DNA from: Heliopora coerulea
Lineage: Eukaryota > Cnidaria > Anthozoa > Scleralcyonacea > Helioporidae
DNA: 64,000 bases
Direction: 5' to 3'
Assembly (NCBI GenBank): GCA_030142905.1
Contig: JASJOG010000136.1
Location: 696,501 to 760,500 of the forward strand
The notes beneath the pieces were generated by a model that did no database searches, had not been told where the DNA came from, and saw nothing but the letters and a program-made list of their open reading frames with translations. The translations under genes were made by a program, and so were the position numbers. Shown here piece after piece: positions 37,823-48,265 of this stretch. Position 1 is the first letter of the stretch. Every line of letters begins with the position of its first letter.

Positions 37823-40174
37823 TAGGGTCGGGCGGTCTATCGATAAACCGAAAAAACCGCTTTTTTTGAAAACCGATTCAACCGATTTTTCTTGAGACAA
37901 AAAACCGAAAAACCGGAAAAACCGGAAAAAAATCAGAATAATGATTGAAACTCGGTAATATTGAAGCAAAATGGCAGTAAAATGATGTCAAAAAAATTGC
38001 GGAATTGTAAAGCATTGCCGCTAAGCGCCCGAAGCATCAACGTATGTCACGCGTATGACTCATTGTGAAAATATGCGCATGGTAGAGTTTTCATATTAGA
38101 TCTACAAGTCGTTTAACAGCTTTACCATGAGTACAAGTTCAGCTTGGAATTTCTTTAAGAAGCCTGAAAGAGGGCAGGATTTTGCCGAGTGCAAAATCTG
38201 TACACGTTCCGTTAAGAACAAGGGAGGAAACACCTCAAATTTAATTCAGCATCTTCGAAGAGCGCATCCTTCCCAATATGGGACGATGACTCCATCAGGA
38301 CGAAAGTCAGCACAGGCAAACGACAGCAGCCCAGTTTCGTCAGCTACTGAAGTCATCCAACCTAGAGTAAAGAGCCTCTTTGCCAGCAGCACGCCGTTAA
38401 CACCTGGTAACAACCGCCATGAAAGCTTTACAGATGCTATTACGTATTTTCTCTGCAAAGACAATGTCCCGTTTAACGCAGTAAGTCGACCAGGATTTCA
38501 AAAACTCCTAAAAGTACTAGAGCCAAGTTACAAAATCCCAGACCAGACAACTTTCTCGAAGAATGAAGTCGCGAAGCTGTATGATGTTACGAGAGAAGCG
38601 GTTATAAGCAGAATGGATTAGTTCGCATCAACAACTGACATGTGGTCTTCTCACGGCCTGACACCGTATATGGGATTCACGCTGCATTGGATCGACTCAG
38701 AGTGGAAGCTACGAAGCCGAAACCTTGGAACGAAGTTTGTTCCCGAAGACCACACTGCCAAACAGTTGACCGAGACACTGAACGACATGCTTACGCATTG
38801 GAAGCTAAGCGCTTCAAAACAAATTGCCATAACAACTGATAATGGTTCAAACATAAAGAAAGCCTGCCAAGACAACGAATGGACAAATGTCCCTTGTTTT
38901 GGTCACAATCTGCACCTCCCCATTACCAACACCTTGAAGAACAACCCAAGAGTACAACGTGCATTGGGTGTCTCCAAGAAGATCGTGGCAGCTTTTGGCG
39001 CAAGCTGGAAGAGACGACAAGATCTTGCCGCCGCTCAAGAAGAACCTGGACAAAAGTTGAAGAATTTGACATGGGTGAGTATGAAGTAAACAAAGATTGA
39101 GTATTTTATTGTTGCGTAATGTGGTGTGTATTATTTAGACTAAAAATTACATCAAAATAGTTTTATACTAAATGATTTTCACAATCATTTTAGATGTGCC
39201 CAACCCGTTCGGGATCCACTCAGCACATGATCCGCAGGGTACTGCGCAATAAGAAGGCCATTCGGCGGGTTCTTAGCAACTACAAGGATACTTCCCACTT
39301 GGTTCCGAAATGGCAAGACTTGGAAGTCTTGGAATGTGTTGATAAAGCTCTTGGTCCGCTCAAGGAATTCACTAATATTATGTCTGCGAGCAGCTACGTA
39401 ACGATAAGTGCGTTGAAGCCAATTCTCTATCGCCTGGCAACAACTGAATTGGCTCCTCAAGATGATGATTTGCCACTGACCGCCGAAATCAAGAACGAGG
39501 TCTTGACGACATTACAAGCGCGTTATGTTGATGGTGCATTGAAAGCTTTGATGAATGTCACATCGTTCTTGGATGCTTGGTACAAAACTGACTTTCTCGA
39601 AACAGAAAGCGACGAATTAAAAGAAGTAAAAGAGGAACTCTTGAAGAATGTTGCTTTCCTAGAGTTCAGCGCCATTGAAGAGGAAGACGAAGTTTTGCCA
39701 TCGTCTGCTCAAAAGGAGGCAAAACTCAGCCTTGGGGCATTAACAAACTTGAAGAAGAAAGAAACACTGTCGTCTGTCTCCTCTCCACGTAGTCGTCTCT
39801 CCAAAGAGATTAACATTTACCTGTCACAACTAGTCATTGACGGAGATGACGAACCTTTGCAATGGTGGAAGATCAACGCTAAGGAACTCCCGTTGCTCTC
39901 GCAGTTGGCAAGAAAATACCTTGCCATTCAAGCCACCAGTTCGCCATCAGAGAGGCTTTTTAGCAAAGCGGGGCAAATTTCTACTCCAGCACGAACTCAA
40001 CTGAAGCCTGACAAAGTGGAGAAACTTGTCTTCCTGGCAGAGAATTTGTGAACTGTAGTCTGTAGCTCGAACTGTAGTGTCAAATGTTTAAAAAAATCGG
40101 TTTTTTCGGTTTTTTCGATTTTTTTACGGGTTTTTTTTCGGTTTTCGGTTTTTACCCTGAACCGGCTTACCCTA
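37823..40174 (+). mobile_element. Nearly complete hAT transposon with BED-finger transposase
   Basis: The element begins TAGGGTCGGGCGG and ends, inverted, TAGGGTAAGCCGG. Both subterminal zones are dense in AAACCG/CGGTTT motifs (37,842-37,930 and 40,094-40,152), presumably transposase-binding sites. Flanks GTTAAGTG (37,815-37,822) and GTTAAATG (40,175-40,182) form an 8 bp duplication with one mismatch. GTTAAATG is also part of the surrounding minisatellite unit, so the duplication is not fully independent evidence. At 2,352 bp with one transposase gene, it has the size of an autonomous hAT element. Confidence 0.85.
38127..40051 (+). pseudogene. hAT (ZBED-type) transposase, one in-frame TAG and one intron
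   Basis: Exon 1 starts at 38,127. A BED-type zinc finger has C22, C25, H42 and H47, followed by a linker. A TAG at 38,619-38,621 interrupts the frame, which continues unchanged with ASTTDMWSS, the motif holding the first acidic catalytic residue of hAT enzymes. ITTDNGSN follows with the second, then FGHNLHL. A GTGAGT donor at 39,075 and a TTTTAG acceptor before 39,194 define a 119 bp phase-0 intron, which explains the apparent frame change. Exon 2 (39,194-40,051) ends in the hATC dimerisation domain with PSERLFSKAG (carrying the catalytic glutamate) and a C-terminal LVFLAENL. Only the single stop stands between this copy and a ~600-residue protein, so the insertion looks fairly recent. TAG readthrough is possible but unsupported. 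Confidence 0.9.
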
Positions 40175-40220
40175 GTTAAATGATAGAAGGTAAAACGAAT
40201 TAAACTAGAATGAATAAAAT

Positions 40221-40308
40221 GGTAAAACAACCATACCGGCAATCGGGAGACACGGGTTCGATTCCCGTTGGGGAGCTCAGAATTTTTTCTGAGATAAAAA
40301 AAAAAAAA
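40221..40308 (+). mobile_element. tRNA-derived SINE fragment
   Basis: ACGGG-TTCGATT-CCCGT forms a perfect T-arm with a B-box (GGTTCGATTCC). It is preceded by an anticodon-arm-like CCGGCAATCGG and followed by GGGGAGC, a small CTCAG/CTGAG hairpin and an A-run at 40,296-40,308. The D-arm/A-box half is not recognisable, so it is a tRNA-like 3' half with an A-tail rather than a tRNA gene. Confidence 0.65.
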
Positions 40309-40330
40309 GCTTGAGAACAAACTTTTCATC

Positions 40331-40392
40331 ATGATATCTAGATATACTAGATTAAATGATATCAAGGTAAACTAGGTTAAATGATATCTAAC
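40331..40392 (+). repeat. 24-25 bp minisatellite, right part
   Basis: Units TACTAGATTAAATGATATC and AAACTAGGTTAAATGATATC continue the repeat found left of the hAT element. The two parts are separated by the hAT insertion and the SINE fragment. Confidence 0.7.
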
Positions 40393-42080
40393 ATGAAAGG
40401 ATAAATATCTGTACCACTGGAGGAGAGCATATATGAGTGATTCGACAACCTCGATGTTCTTTGACCGATAATTAATGGACAACTTAATAGATGTTTTTTT
40501 CAATTTAATAGACGTTTTGAGGTAGTCATAAGGATTGTCGTACAGCGCTAAAGCTTAGCATCAACTAAATCGATGACTTTTTAAAGCCAGGCCAACTTGG
40601 TGAGCAGTGGCACACTGCTTGTTGTAAACGGAAGTAAAATCGATAAGTTGACAACTTAGCTGCCAGACATGACAACTGATAAGACACCGAAATAAATTCG
40701 GAACTATTCTTGGTTCATATTACTTATCACCATTACCTAAAGCACGAGGACAACATGGTTTACACAACTAAAAGCATTCGCAATAACAGTACCTGAGCTT
40801 GTACAAGACAAACTAACATACAATTATATACATTTGATGTTGGCATTATAACAAAGGAAGTAGACCAGCGCAGATGATTATCGAACCCGTAAGTTTCAGT
40901 CGTCCGGTGAAACGCTCTAAGTATCCAGCTACTCGATCCCAGATGTGGCCGCCAAGGGTACTGTATGTTACCCATATGACACTCCCAATATGACAATAAT
41001 TTAAAATTGTAGACGGAGCATGAATATTGAATATTCGGCGTTTATATTCGTTCACTTCAAATGGGTTTTCCAATTGTCAGAATGTTATGTTTTAAAGCCT
41101 AATCAGACCAGTTGAGGAGGAATACTAAGCCTGGTTCACACGAGCGATCGGAGGTAATACCCCGAACTCTAGAAAGACTGGAACGAGAACTCATATGTCC
41201 GGTCTTTTGATCCCGCGAAGCCAAAATTCCCGGTCGCTGAAGGAAGCCAGAACACCTCACGACGGTCAACAAGAAATTTTCGATTTTTGGATGCTGAACT
41301 GCTTTGGAACACATAACGACAAAGCAAGTGTGGGTTAGACCAGTAAGTCTTTGAACTAAAGAATTTCTAGCCACGAGAATGGTTTGTAGGACGAATTATT
41401 TGCCAAATTAGAGCAGAATTTGAACTGAAACGTGTGACGAAAGTGCAGGGTCATCTTGGGTTTTTTTCCTTTTTTTTTTAACTTATACAACAGCATATCA
41501 GGCTGAAGGATGTTTGTCAAGCGATGTTTCATGACTGTCACTTTGGATGTAAATTCTTACGTCTCAAGAATGTGTAGGGAACATCTAAAAATTTCGAGAC
41601 GAAAGTTCATGATAATAAGAATATATTTGTTGAACAACGTTTCGATATCATCGACAATATCGATTTCAAATTCGAGTCGTAAGCTTTACAAGTGTAATGT
41701 TTAATTAACTTTTTAGACGCTTACAATTCGAACTTGAAAATGATATTATGATGATGTCGAAACGTCGTTCGACAAATATATTCTTAACTTCATACTATCG
41801 CTAACCTTTGCCTCGAAATGTCTCACAAAGAATTTACTTATCTGAAACATCTGAAAAGCCACTGCAAAGGTCCTTGTGTTGGCTGTAAATGAACAAAAGT
41901 CAAAGCAAACTTCACCGTGAACATGTATAACCGTAATTATCATTGCGTTGAACCATTTCTACTATTAACTCAAACGAAATATTCTTTTGTTTTTGAAGCG
42001 TGTATCAAAGACAACCACGAAAATTAGAGCTTTGACTGCGTTTAATTTCTATTATCATGCAGTTACCACTTCATTTGCAC
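40393..42080. other. Intergenic stretch, no supportable gene
   Basis: Only unrelated short open frames on both strands, none with a domain or splice context I recognise. A poly-T patch lies at 41,461-41,480. Confidence 0.45.
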
Positions 42081-42193
42081 TTGCCATGGCGACTGCCAGT
42101 TTGCCATAGTCGCTGTGTATTTGCTGTGGCCATTGTAAGTTTGCTAAAGGCATTGCCAATTTGCCATCACCACAGTCCTTGTCCTTGTTCTTG
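42081..42193 (+). repeat. Simple-repeat-like GCCATTG/TTTGCC region, left of the LTR
   Basis: Cryptically simple DNA built from TTTGCCAT, GCCATTG and CCTTGT words. It is the severed left part of the larger low-complexity tract that resumes after the solo LTR at 42,722. Confidence 0.65.
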
Positions 42194-42224
42194 TGTTACT
42201 GACGTGTAACAAGAAACGAAAAGA

Positions 42225-42230
42225 TTTATT
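42225..42230 (-). terminator. Polyadenylation signal of the solo LTR
   Basis: AATAAA on the minus strand, within GTGAATAAATC, close to the 3' end of the LTR. Confidence 0.5.
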
Positions 42231-42480
42231 CACAAAAACGAAAAGAAACTAAAGAGTTAATACAATAACTAAAATGTTCAGAGCTTATCTGTCTTCTTGA
42301 CACTTTTAAGCTTGCGACTCTGACGACCCAACGGTGAAAGATGATAAAAGGTTCCAGCAGCAAAGCGTTCCAACCAACTGTTAACTTCTTGTATTCAGGT
42401 AACGATCTTGAGCACATAACAACATGAAACAACACACAATAACACACAATAACACACACCGAGGGTCGGAGCGAGTCGCG

Positions 42481-42490
42481 CTTATATAGC
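42481..42490 (-). promoter_or_regulatory. TATA box inside the solo LTR
   Basis: GCTATATAAG on the minus strand. It would direct transcription leftwards, away from the glycosyltransferase gene at 43,549. It matters mainly as evidence for the LTR call. Confidence 0.55.
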
Positions 42491-42721
42491 CTGTCCGTAA
42501 ACTATGACGTCAACTTACGTCATTTCTTAAATGATCTAATGTACTATTTTTACAAACAATCATGACAATGCTCATGACTCAAGTAACCTGAAAAGTACTC
42601 ACATCAGCATGAGTCAGCAAAATTACAATTACAGTATGAACGAACGGCATGACTAAGTAAAAACTATAGGAAGTTCGAATGATCGAGAATGTTCTCTGCG
42701 CGTGACGACTGTCACGTAACA

Positions 42722-43380
42722 CTTGCCATTGTCACTGCCATTATCAATGTCCTTGTCCTTGTCCTTGCCTTTGTCAATGTCCTTGTCCTTGTCCTTGTCC
42801 TTGTCCTTGTCCTTGCCTTTGTCAATGTCCTTGTCATTGTCTTTGTCCTTCTCCTTCTCCTTCTCCTTCTCCTTCTCATTGTCCTTCTCCTCCTTCTCCT
42901 TCTCCTTCTCCTTCTCCTTCTCATTGTCCTTCTCCTTCTCCTTCTCATTGTTCTTGTCCTTCTCATTGTCCTTGTCCTTCTCATTGTCCTTGTCCTTCTC
43001 ATTGTCCTTGTCCTTCTCATTGTCCTTGTCCTTGTCCTTCTCATATTCCTTGTTCTTTTCATTGTCCTTGTCCTTCTCATTGTCCTTGTCCTTCTAATTG
43101 TCCTTGTCCTTCTCATTGTCCTTGTCCTTCTTTTTGTCCTTGTCTTTCTCATTGTCCTTGTCCTTCTCATTGTCCTTGTCCTTGTCCTTGTCATTATCGT
43201 TCTCATTGTGACTGTCATTGTTCTTGCAACTGTCATACTTATCGTCAATGTCCTTACCACTTCCACTGTCATTGCAAGTGCCAGTGTCATAGTCATTGCG
43301 ATTGCAATATCGTTGCTAACATCACTATCATTGCAATCTTCCTTGCCATTACCGTTGTCAACTCATTGGCAACGGACACT
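42722..43380. repeat. Hexanucleotide microsatellite (CCTTGT / CTTCTC family)
   Basis: About 470 bp of interrupted TTGTCC and TTCTCC hexamers (42,750-43,195), grading into CATTG-rich cryptically simple sequence to 43,380. Because the unit length is a multiple of three, all frames stay open on both strands. This yields spurious leucine/valine-rich and arginine/threonine-rich open frames of 124-235 codons that should not be annotated as proteins. Confidence 0.9.
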
Positions 43381-43548
43381 TTCTAATTGTTCTTAAAGCT
43401 ACTGTTACTGTTGATTACTGATGACTACTGATGACTGACTAACTCTTTTCTGTAGCCTTTACTTGATAAAAACAAGACGTTATAAGAGAGTCCTGGTCCT
43501 CCTACCAAGTTAAAAAGGTCAATCGAGAGGTGGTAGAAGAAGAAAGAA

Positions 43549-44949
43549 ATGACGAACATGATGACCAAATTACGTCAGAAGTTCCTCATTTCTACAGGCT
43601 TATTTGTCATATCAATAATTTTGTATGTGGCAGTTCCAAGTTCACTTTACCTTCGTGAAAGCATAAATACCAGTTGTTCTAAGACATTGTATCCAGTTCA
43701 GTACAACGAAGCTGGGTATTTGGATGAGGTTAGTCAATGGAGAAAAGTGGGTCCCACAACGTACGTGTTTTCGGCCTATCTGGACGATCGAGAGCCCTGT
43801 TCGACATTAGTCACCGTTCTTGGTTTTGGAGAAAAATCTGATCCACCTCTTTATGGGACCCTGGTCTTTCAAAATGGTGCCACAATAAAATTGAAAACAA
43901 GTGATGAAAGAGCGGTGTTAAATCCTTATGGGACATACAGTAACGATAGATTAGGACCTTATGCCTTCTCATGGACATTACCATCGGAAGCTCGTGTTCC
44001 AGCGGAGTTGAACTCTATTGTTATTCACCAAGTTAGTGGAGACAAAGCCAGTCATTCAGAGGCTGAAATTCCCATAAAATTTCCAATTTACTCAACAAAA
44101 ATCTTTGGTGTTTGTACTGATTCACCGCTGTTCGGCTCCGTTAAACCGAAAAGCGTTCTTGAAAGTATCGAAGTGAACAGAGTTCTTGGAGCGGAATGGT
44201 TTACAATTCACGTTTATAACTCTGATAAAAATGTAATGAACTTACTAGAGGAATATATCACGGAGGGCATAACTGAGGTTATCCGACTATGGAGAACAGA
44301 CATACCACACTCGGTACATTACTATGGCCAAACATTAAGTATCAACGAGTGTGCCTACAGAAATATGTTCAGAGTTAAATACCTGGTGTACATAGATTTG
44401 GACGAGTTTATCGTTCCAAGAAAATCGTTGAGTTGGCGGTCCATGATGGACGATTTAGAAAAAAGCGATTATGCGACATATGTTTTTCAAAATGTATTCT
44501 TTCGAAATAAAAACGATGGCAAAGATGTAAAGAACCTGACAGCAATTGACTTCTCATGCAATGGATCACGTGGTTACATGGACTGGCCCGGGTTCTTGTC
44601 CCATGTTTATCGTTCTCAGAAAGTTTATCCCAGCCGTGTAAGGTCAAAGTACATAATAAAGCCATTGTTGACTGATCGAGTTGGGGTACACGAAGTATTT
44701 AAACATTTCAATGAGGTCTTGGATGCATACATCGTACCCGCTGAAACAGCTCTTCTCCATCATTATCGTTCTTTTGAAAGAAATGATATTTCTGTTTCAC
44801 TTCAGGACGAATTGCATGATACGAATCTCTTGCTGGATGAAAGGACTTTAGTTTTCAAGAGTAAGATTGTAAATGAACTTAAGAAAAGAATATGTAAAAA
44901 TTTACACATCCTTGACGAGACCGTAATTCGTCGCACGAAAACTACTTAA
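43549..44949 (+). CDS. Glycosyltransferase family 92 (DUF23) type II membrane protein, copy A
   Basis: A single-exon gene of 466 codons. After a short basic cytosolic tail a hydrophobic anchor spans about residues 12-30, then a lumenal stem with an N-glycosylation sequon (N40-T-S), so it is predicted to be a Golgi type II protein. The GT92 domain covers about residues 180-440. LESIEVNRVLGAEWF begins the nucleotide-sugar fold, SINECAYRN follows, and YIDLDEFIVP holds the metal-binding D283-L-D285-E of the family; HEVF and LLHHYR lie near the C-terminus. Known GT92 members add galactose to N-glycan core fucose, but the donor and acceptor here cannot be told from sequence. The start is the first ATG; M4 or M5 aligns better with copy B. 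A TTTTCTGTAG acceptor-like site near 43,446 may mark a 5' UTR intron. Copy B lies 5,045 bp downstream. Confidence 0.93.
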   Translation: MTNMMTKLRQKFLISTGLFVISIILYVAVPSSLYLRESINTSCSKTLYPVQYNEAGYLDEVSQWRKVGPTTYVFSAYLDDREPCSTLVTVLGFGEKSDPPLYGTLVFQNGATIKLKTSDERAVLNPYGTYSNDRLGPYAFSWTLPSEARVPAELNSIVIHQVSGDKASHSEAEIPIKFPIYSTKIFGVCTDSPLFGSVKPKSVLESIEVNRVLGAEWFTIHVYNSDKNVMNLLEEYITEGITEVIRLWRTDIPHSVHYYGQTLSINECAYRNMFRVKYLVYIDLDEFIVPRKSLSWRSMMDDLEKSDYATYVFQNVFFRNKNDGKDVKNLTAIDFSCNGSRGYMDWPGFLSHVYRSQKVYPSRVRSKYIIKPLLTDRVGVHEVFKHFNEVLDAYIVPAETALLHHYRSFERNDISVSLQDELHDTNLLLDERTLVFKSKIVNELKKRICKNLHILDETVIRRTKTT

Positions 44950-44980
44950 AATATTTCAAATAGATAGTTGAAACGGTTGA

Positions 44981-44986
44981 AATAAA
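44981..44986 (+). terminator. Polyadenylation signal of GT92 copy A
   Basis: AATAAA 32 bp after the stop codon of copy A, implying a very short 3' UTR. Confidence 0.7.
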
Positions 44987-46894
44987 GTTTGACCGACCAT
45001 ATGGTTTACTCGATTTTAAAAGGGATGGTTTTGTTTCTAACCCTAGACATATTATGCAATCAAAGCTACTAACCCTATAAACACTGCTCTTGTTACTGTT
45101 TTTCTGGATTGGACGAGGGACGTAAAAAGGCCGCTTTCGCTATCTCTCAAGACTACCAAATTTGCATATAATAATAAAAGGGAAGTAATTATGACGTCAA
45201 TATTTTGATAACCAGTTTGAACACCAAATTTATTAATCACTCGTGTTGACTAAGGGGAAAACCAGAGAAAAACGAATTTGAATAGGACAAGCATTGCATC
45301 GTCCCACCTGCTTTCATCTATCTCTTCTGCGTCCTTAGACTAATCACAGCGCAGAATTAATGAAAGGTCAATATTTGTCAGAGGCCAGTTGTTGGAATGT
45401 ATCACTAGAAATACGAAGACACAACCACCCCTCGCCCACGATATCATCATATCATTTGAGAATTTGAAGGAGGTTGGGAGGGCTTCAAGATTATCTAAAT
45501 GTCGAAAATTTAGTTTTTAAGAGAGGGAGGGGAGGCAAGAAGAGGAAGTAAATGAGGGGAGGAAAGAGGGAGAGGAAGAAAGTGAAGAAGCGAGAGAGGG
45601 AGAGAAAATAAGTGAGGGAGGGAGGCAAGGAGAGGAAGTAAATGAGGGAGGGAAGCACGGAGAGGAAGTAAGGGAGGATGGGAGGGAGGGAAAGAAGTAG
45701 GGAGAGAGAAAGGGAGAAGGAGGGAGAGAGGGAGGAAGAAAGGAAGGGAGAAGGAGGGAGGGAGAAAGAGGAAAGAGAGAGAGAGAGAGAGAGAGAGAGG
45801 GGAAAGGGAGTAGGGAGAGAGGGAAGGAGGAGAAATCGGAAGCAGGGAGGAAGGGAGGGGGGCGAAAAAGTTTACTATAGGAATTTATACAATTTCAAAT
45901 TAATTGGTTCAAAAAAGACATGACTACGTTACTTAAAAAAATTCAAATTATTTTCAATAAACGACCAGAGAAGCGGCAAACCTTTAGTTGGGAAATTAAG
46001 GCGAGTCAGGGAATTTGCCAGTCAAAGTTTCCGCAGGAATCTAATTCCAACTCAAAGATAGTGAGAGGGAAGCACAAAAATAGATAAAATGCTAGGCGAT
46101 GAAACTGGAACGTGGGATTCACACTAAAACACCTGCTACCAACATCCTCTGGTTGGTATCATCCAGCGAGTCGGATGAACAGGGAGTGCTGCAACCGGCT
46201 CCACCATCGGGACAGGAGTGTCATCTTTAACCACCCCGGAATGACGAGGGTACTTACGTCACTAGCGCAACACCGGGGAGTACCTAACGGACCTTGGGGG
46301 TTTGTAGAGGATTTTGGTACAATGAAAGAATAAATTATAGGTTACTTGATAGATAAAACAAGCTGTCATTAGTTCATTTGTTGCGCAGTTGTCTAATTTA
46401 GTTCAGGCGAATTTAGTTCAAAGCGATAAAATTTGTCGATAGAGCGACATCTAATTCAAATTCGCTGGTTTTTTACTTTACTTTAAAACGGCACCTGTCG
46501 GTTTCTGAAGACGCTCTAACGAAGCGTCACATAGATGCATAAATTACGAACACCGTTGTGATGATTTTCGTTGCTCTCATTTGCCCTTTGTATGAGTCTT
46601 CGTTTATTATAAACGTAAGGATTCTGTTCGTCTGGATTAAATTCGTTGTATAAATCAGTGTCTCATTAACGTTGACCGATTGACGAGCTGAAATGTTAAT
46701 TTTATTTGTCTGTATTGAATTTGACAGTTGGACGAAGTAGAACTGACTAGGTGTTAGTTTCTTTGCGTTAACAGTAGAAGCTAGATTCGTGATTCAACCA
46801 AGTTCAATCAACGTACTAGAACTGGAATGTTCAATTTGTATATACTGGGAAAGTATTTCCGGAAATCTCCAGGTACGTTTTATCGTGTGTTATA
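44987..46894. other. Spacer between the GT92 copies, no supportable gene
   Basis: Contains a purine-only simple repeat (separate entry). A non-repetitive segment around 46,110-46,330 has an open frame with no recognised family. Confidence 0.45.
45515..45862 (+). repeat. Purine-rich (GGGA/GA)n simple repeat
   Basis: About 350 bp consist almost entirely of G and A on the plus strand, with GAGGGAGG-type motifs and a pure GA run near 45,776-45,799. Such polypurine tracts can adopt triplex structure. The glutamate/arginine-rich frame across it (45,678-45,923) is a by-product. Confidence 0.9.
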
Positions 46895-47560
46895 CAGTAA
46901 TCTCCCGTTATCTTGAACCACTCTTCGAATCCACCGCTATCTAGAACACTTTTTATTTTCCCTTGATACAGATTAACCCCGTTTACCTCAAACAAGCATT
47001 GAAAATGACTTGCTGAAAGGGAAAGATGGTGAAACAAAATGAAAAATAATGAAAACTTACTCGTTCAAACACAAAATCAGTCTGATAACTCAGTTTTTGA
47101 ATGTCTTTAAGTTCTTCCCGTTATCGTTAGCAGTCAGGTGACGTCAGACAGTGGGACTGTTCATTGTTTTCAAGCCAAGAGTTCCTGAACCGTAATGTGC
47201 AAGGAACTTGCTTACATGGCTCCCTAATCTCCCAGGTTTACTGCTTTGCCTTTGACATAAACGATGCATGTGTTCTGGCAATTGGACTTCAAAAAACAAA
47301 ATATTGTCTGGGCAAAACGTGAATTAGATTTTTTTAGCTTTGTTCGTTCCTTTTAACTGAATCGCTTATGGTCACAAATGGTCTCGGTTTATTGTCGCGG
47401 GTGTTACTTGACACTATGTCAGAAGAAAAGATATACATCATGGATAACATAAAGGCAATATTTTCCCTCTTTAACGAGATAATGAACCCTTCCTCGAGCA
47501 TCCATTATCTCGAACTATTTTCCTCTACTTTCGAGAGTTCAAGGTAGCTGGAGACTACTG
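46895..47560. mobile_element. Candidate pogo/Tigger-like non-autonomous element
   Basis: The left end CAGTAATCTCCCGTTATCTT resembles the inverted right end CAGTAGTCTCCAGCTACCTT, both followed by GAAC. Internal TTATCTCGAAC-like motifs (for example 47,507-47,518 and 46,911-46,922) are typical of pogo-related MITEs. TA precedes the left end (46,893-46,894), but TA does not follow the right end, so the boundary may be mutated. No transposase frame remains; the minus-strand open frame at 46,831-47,037 is made of terminal repeat sequence. Confidence 0.45.
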
Positions 47561-48265
47561 GAGCAGGAACTTCATTTAAAAAATCTCGCTCATACTTACA
47601 AGTCACTTCATTTCTCTTCTGTACTTTCTAAACTAGGGCTACTTGTGCTATTTCTTCTGAACGATGCAAATGTTATTGCGACTGCGTTACCTGTGCGAAA
47701 GAAATGGTTTCATGTACAATGTTATTTTTTGAGCGCATTTCTGCCCTTCTTCGACCAAACGTGAAGCAACTTACGCTTGAAAACATGGCCTCGAAAAATG
47801 AATGGCAAGCAATTACGAGGAAAGTGAATCTTTCACATTCACGTTTCAAAGGCATGAAGTCCATCCCAAGAACGTCAATTCTATAAACTTCCATCTTGAG
47901 GAATTCGATTACAATTTTTTTCACCATAAAATGTTTCAATTGTGAGTTCTGTACATGAATCACGGTATTGGATTCCGATTACTTGATATCCTCCTTCAGA
48001 TTGTCTTGCTGCAGACCGCTTTCGTACTGTCCATTTGTATACTTTTTCATTGGGACCATTCATCAACTGTTTGTCACACTTTCCAAGCGTCATCTTTCGA
48101 TAAAGCTGTAGAAGTCTTGCATTCCTAATGCGAACCTTTCACTGAAATGATACTACGGGTAGATTGACATATTCGTAACATTGACTTATTCGTTTGTATA
48201 TCAACCCTCTCCTGGCCAACTAAATACAGTGTTAATTATTTGATGGTATCTAAATCTCGAAGAGT
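47561..48265. other. Spacer upstream of GT92 copy B
   Basis: Open frames of 60-96 codons overlap on both strands near 47,673-48,093 without recognisable domains. No gene is supported. Confidence 0.4.

Larger units (their letters stand above)
42194..42721 (-). mobile_element. Solo LTR of a retrotransposon (minus orientation)
   Basis: Read on the minus strand, the unit begins TGTTACGTGACAG and ends CGTCAGTAACA, giving TGTTAC...GTAACA ends. It is flanked by CTTG on both sides (42,190-42,193 and 42,722-42,725) as a 4 bp target duplication. It contains a TATA box (GCTATATAAG, 42,481-42,490) and, about 255 bp downstream, AATAAA (42,225-42,230), the order expected for U3-R-U5. No internal gag/pol region adjoins it, so it is a solo LTR left by recombination. 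CTTG is common in the host repeat, which weakens the duplication as evidence. The 4-bp duplication suits a Ty3/gypsy-type element, but the family is not certain. Confidence 0.7.

Noticed and set aside
42226..42459. 77-codon minus frame
   Set aside because: Lies wholly inside the solo LTR between its TATA box and poly(A) signal, with no domain.
42689..43396. 235-codon plus frame and 194-codon minus frame
   Set aside because: Products of the CCTTGT/CTTCTC microsatellite; composition is pure low complexity.
44408..44665. Minus-strand frames opposite the GT92 genes (also 49,459-49,698)
   Set aside because: Antisense shadows of the conserved GT92 coding sequence, present at the same relative place in both copies.
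47673..48093. Overlapping minus-strand frames of 96 and 70 codons upstream of GT92 copy B
   Set aside because: No recognisable family and no usable splice or poly(A) context. They could be a decayed gene, but the sequence alone does not support it.
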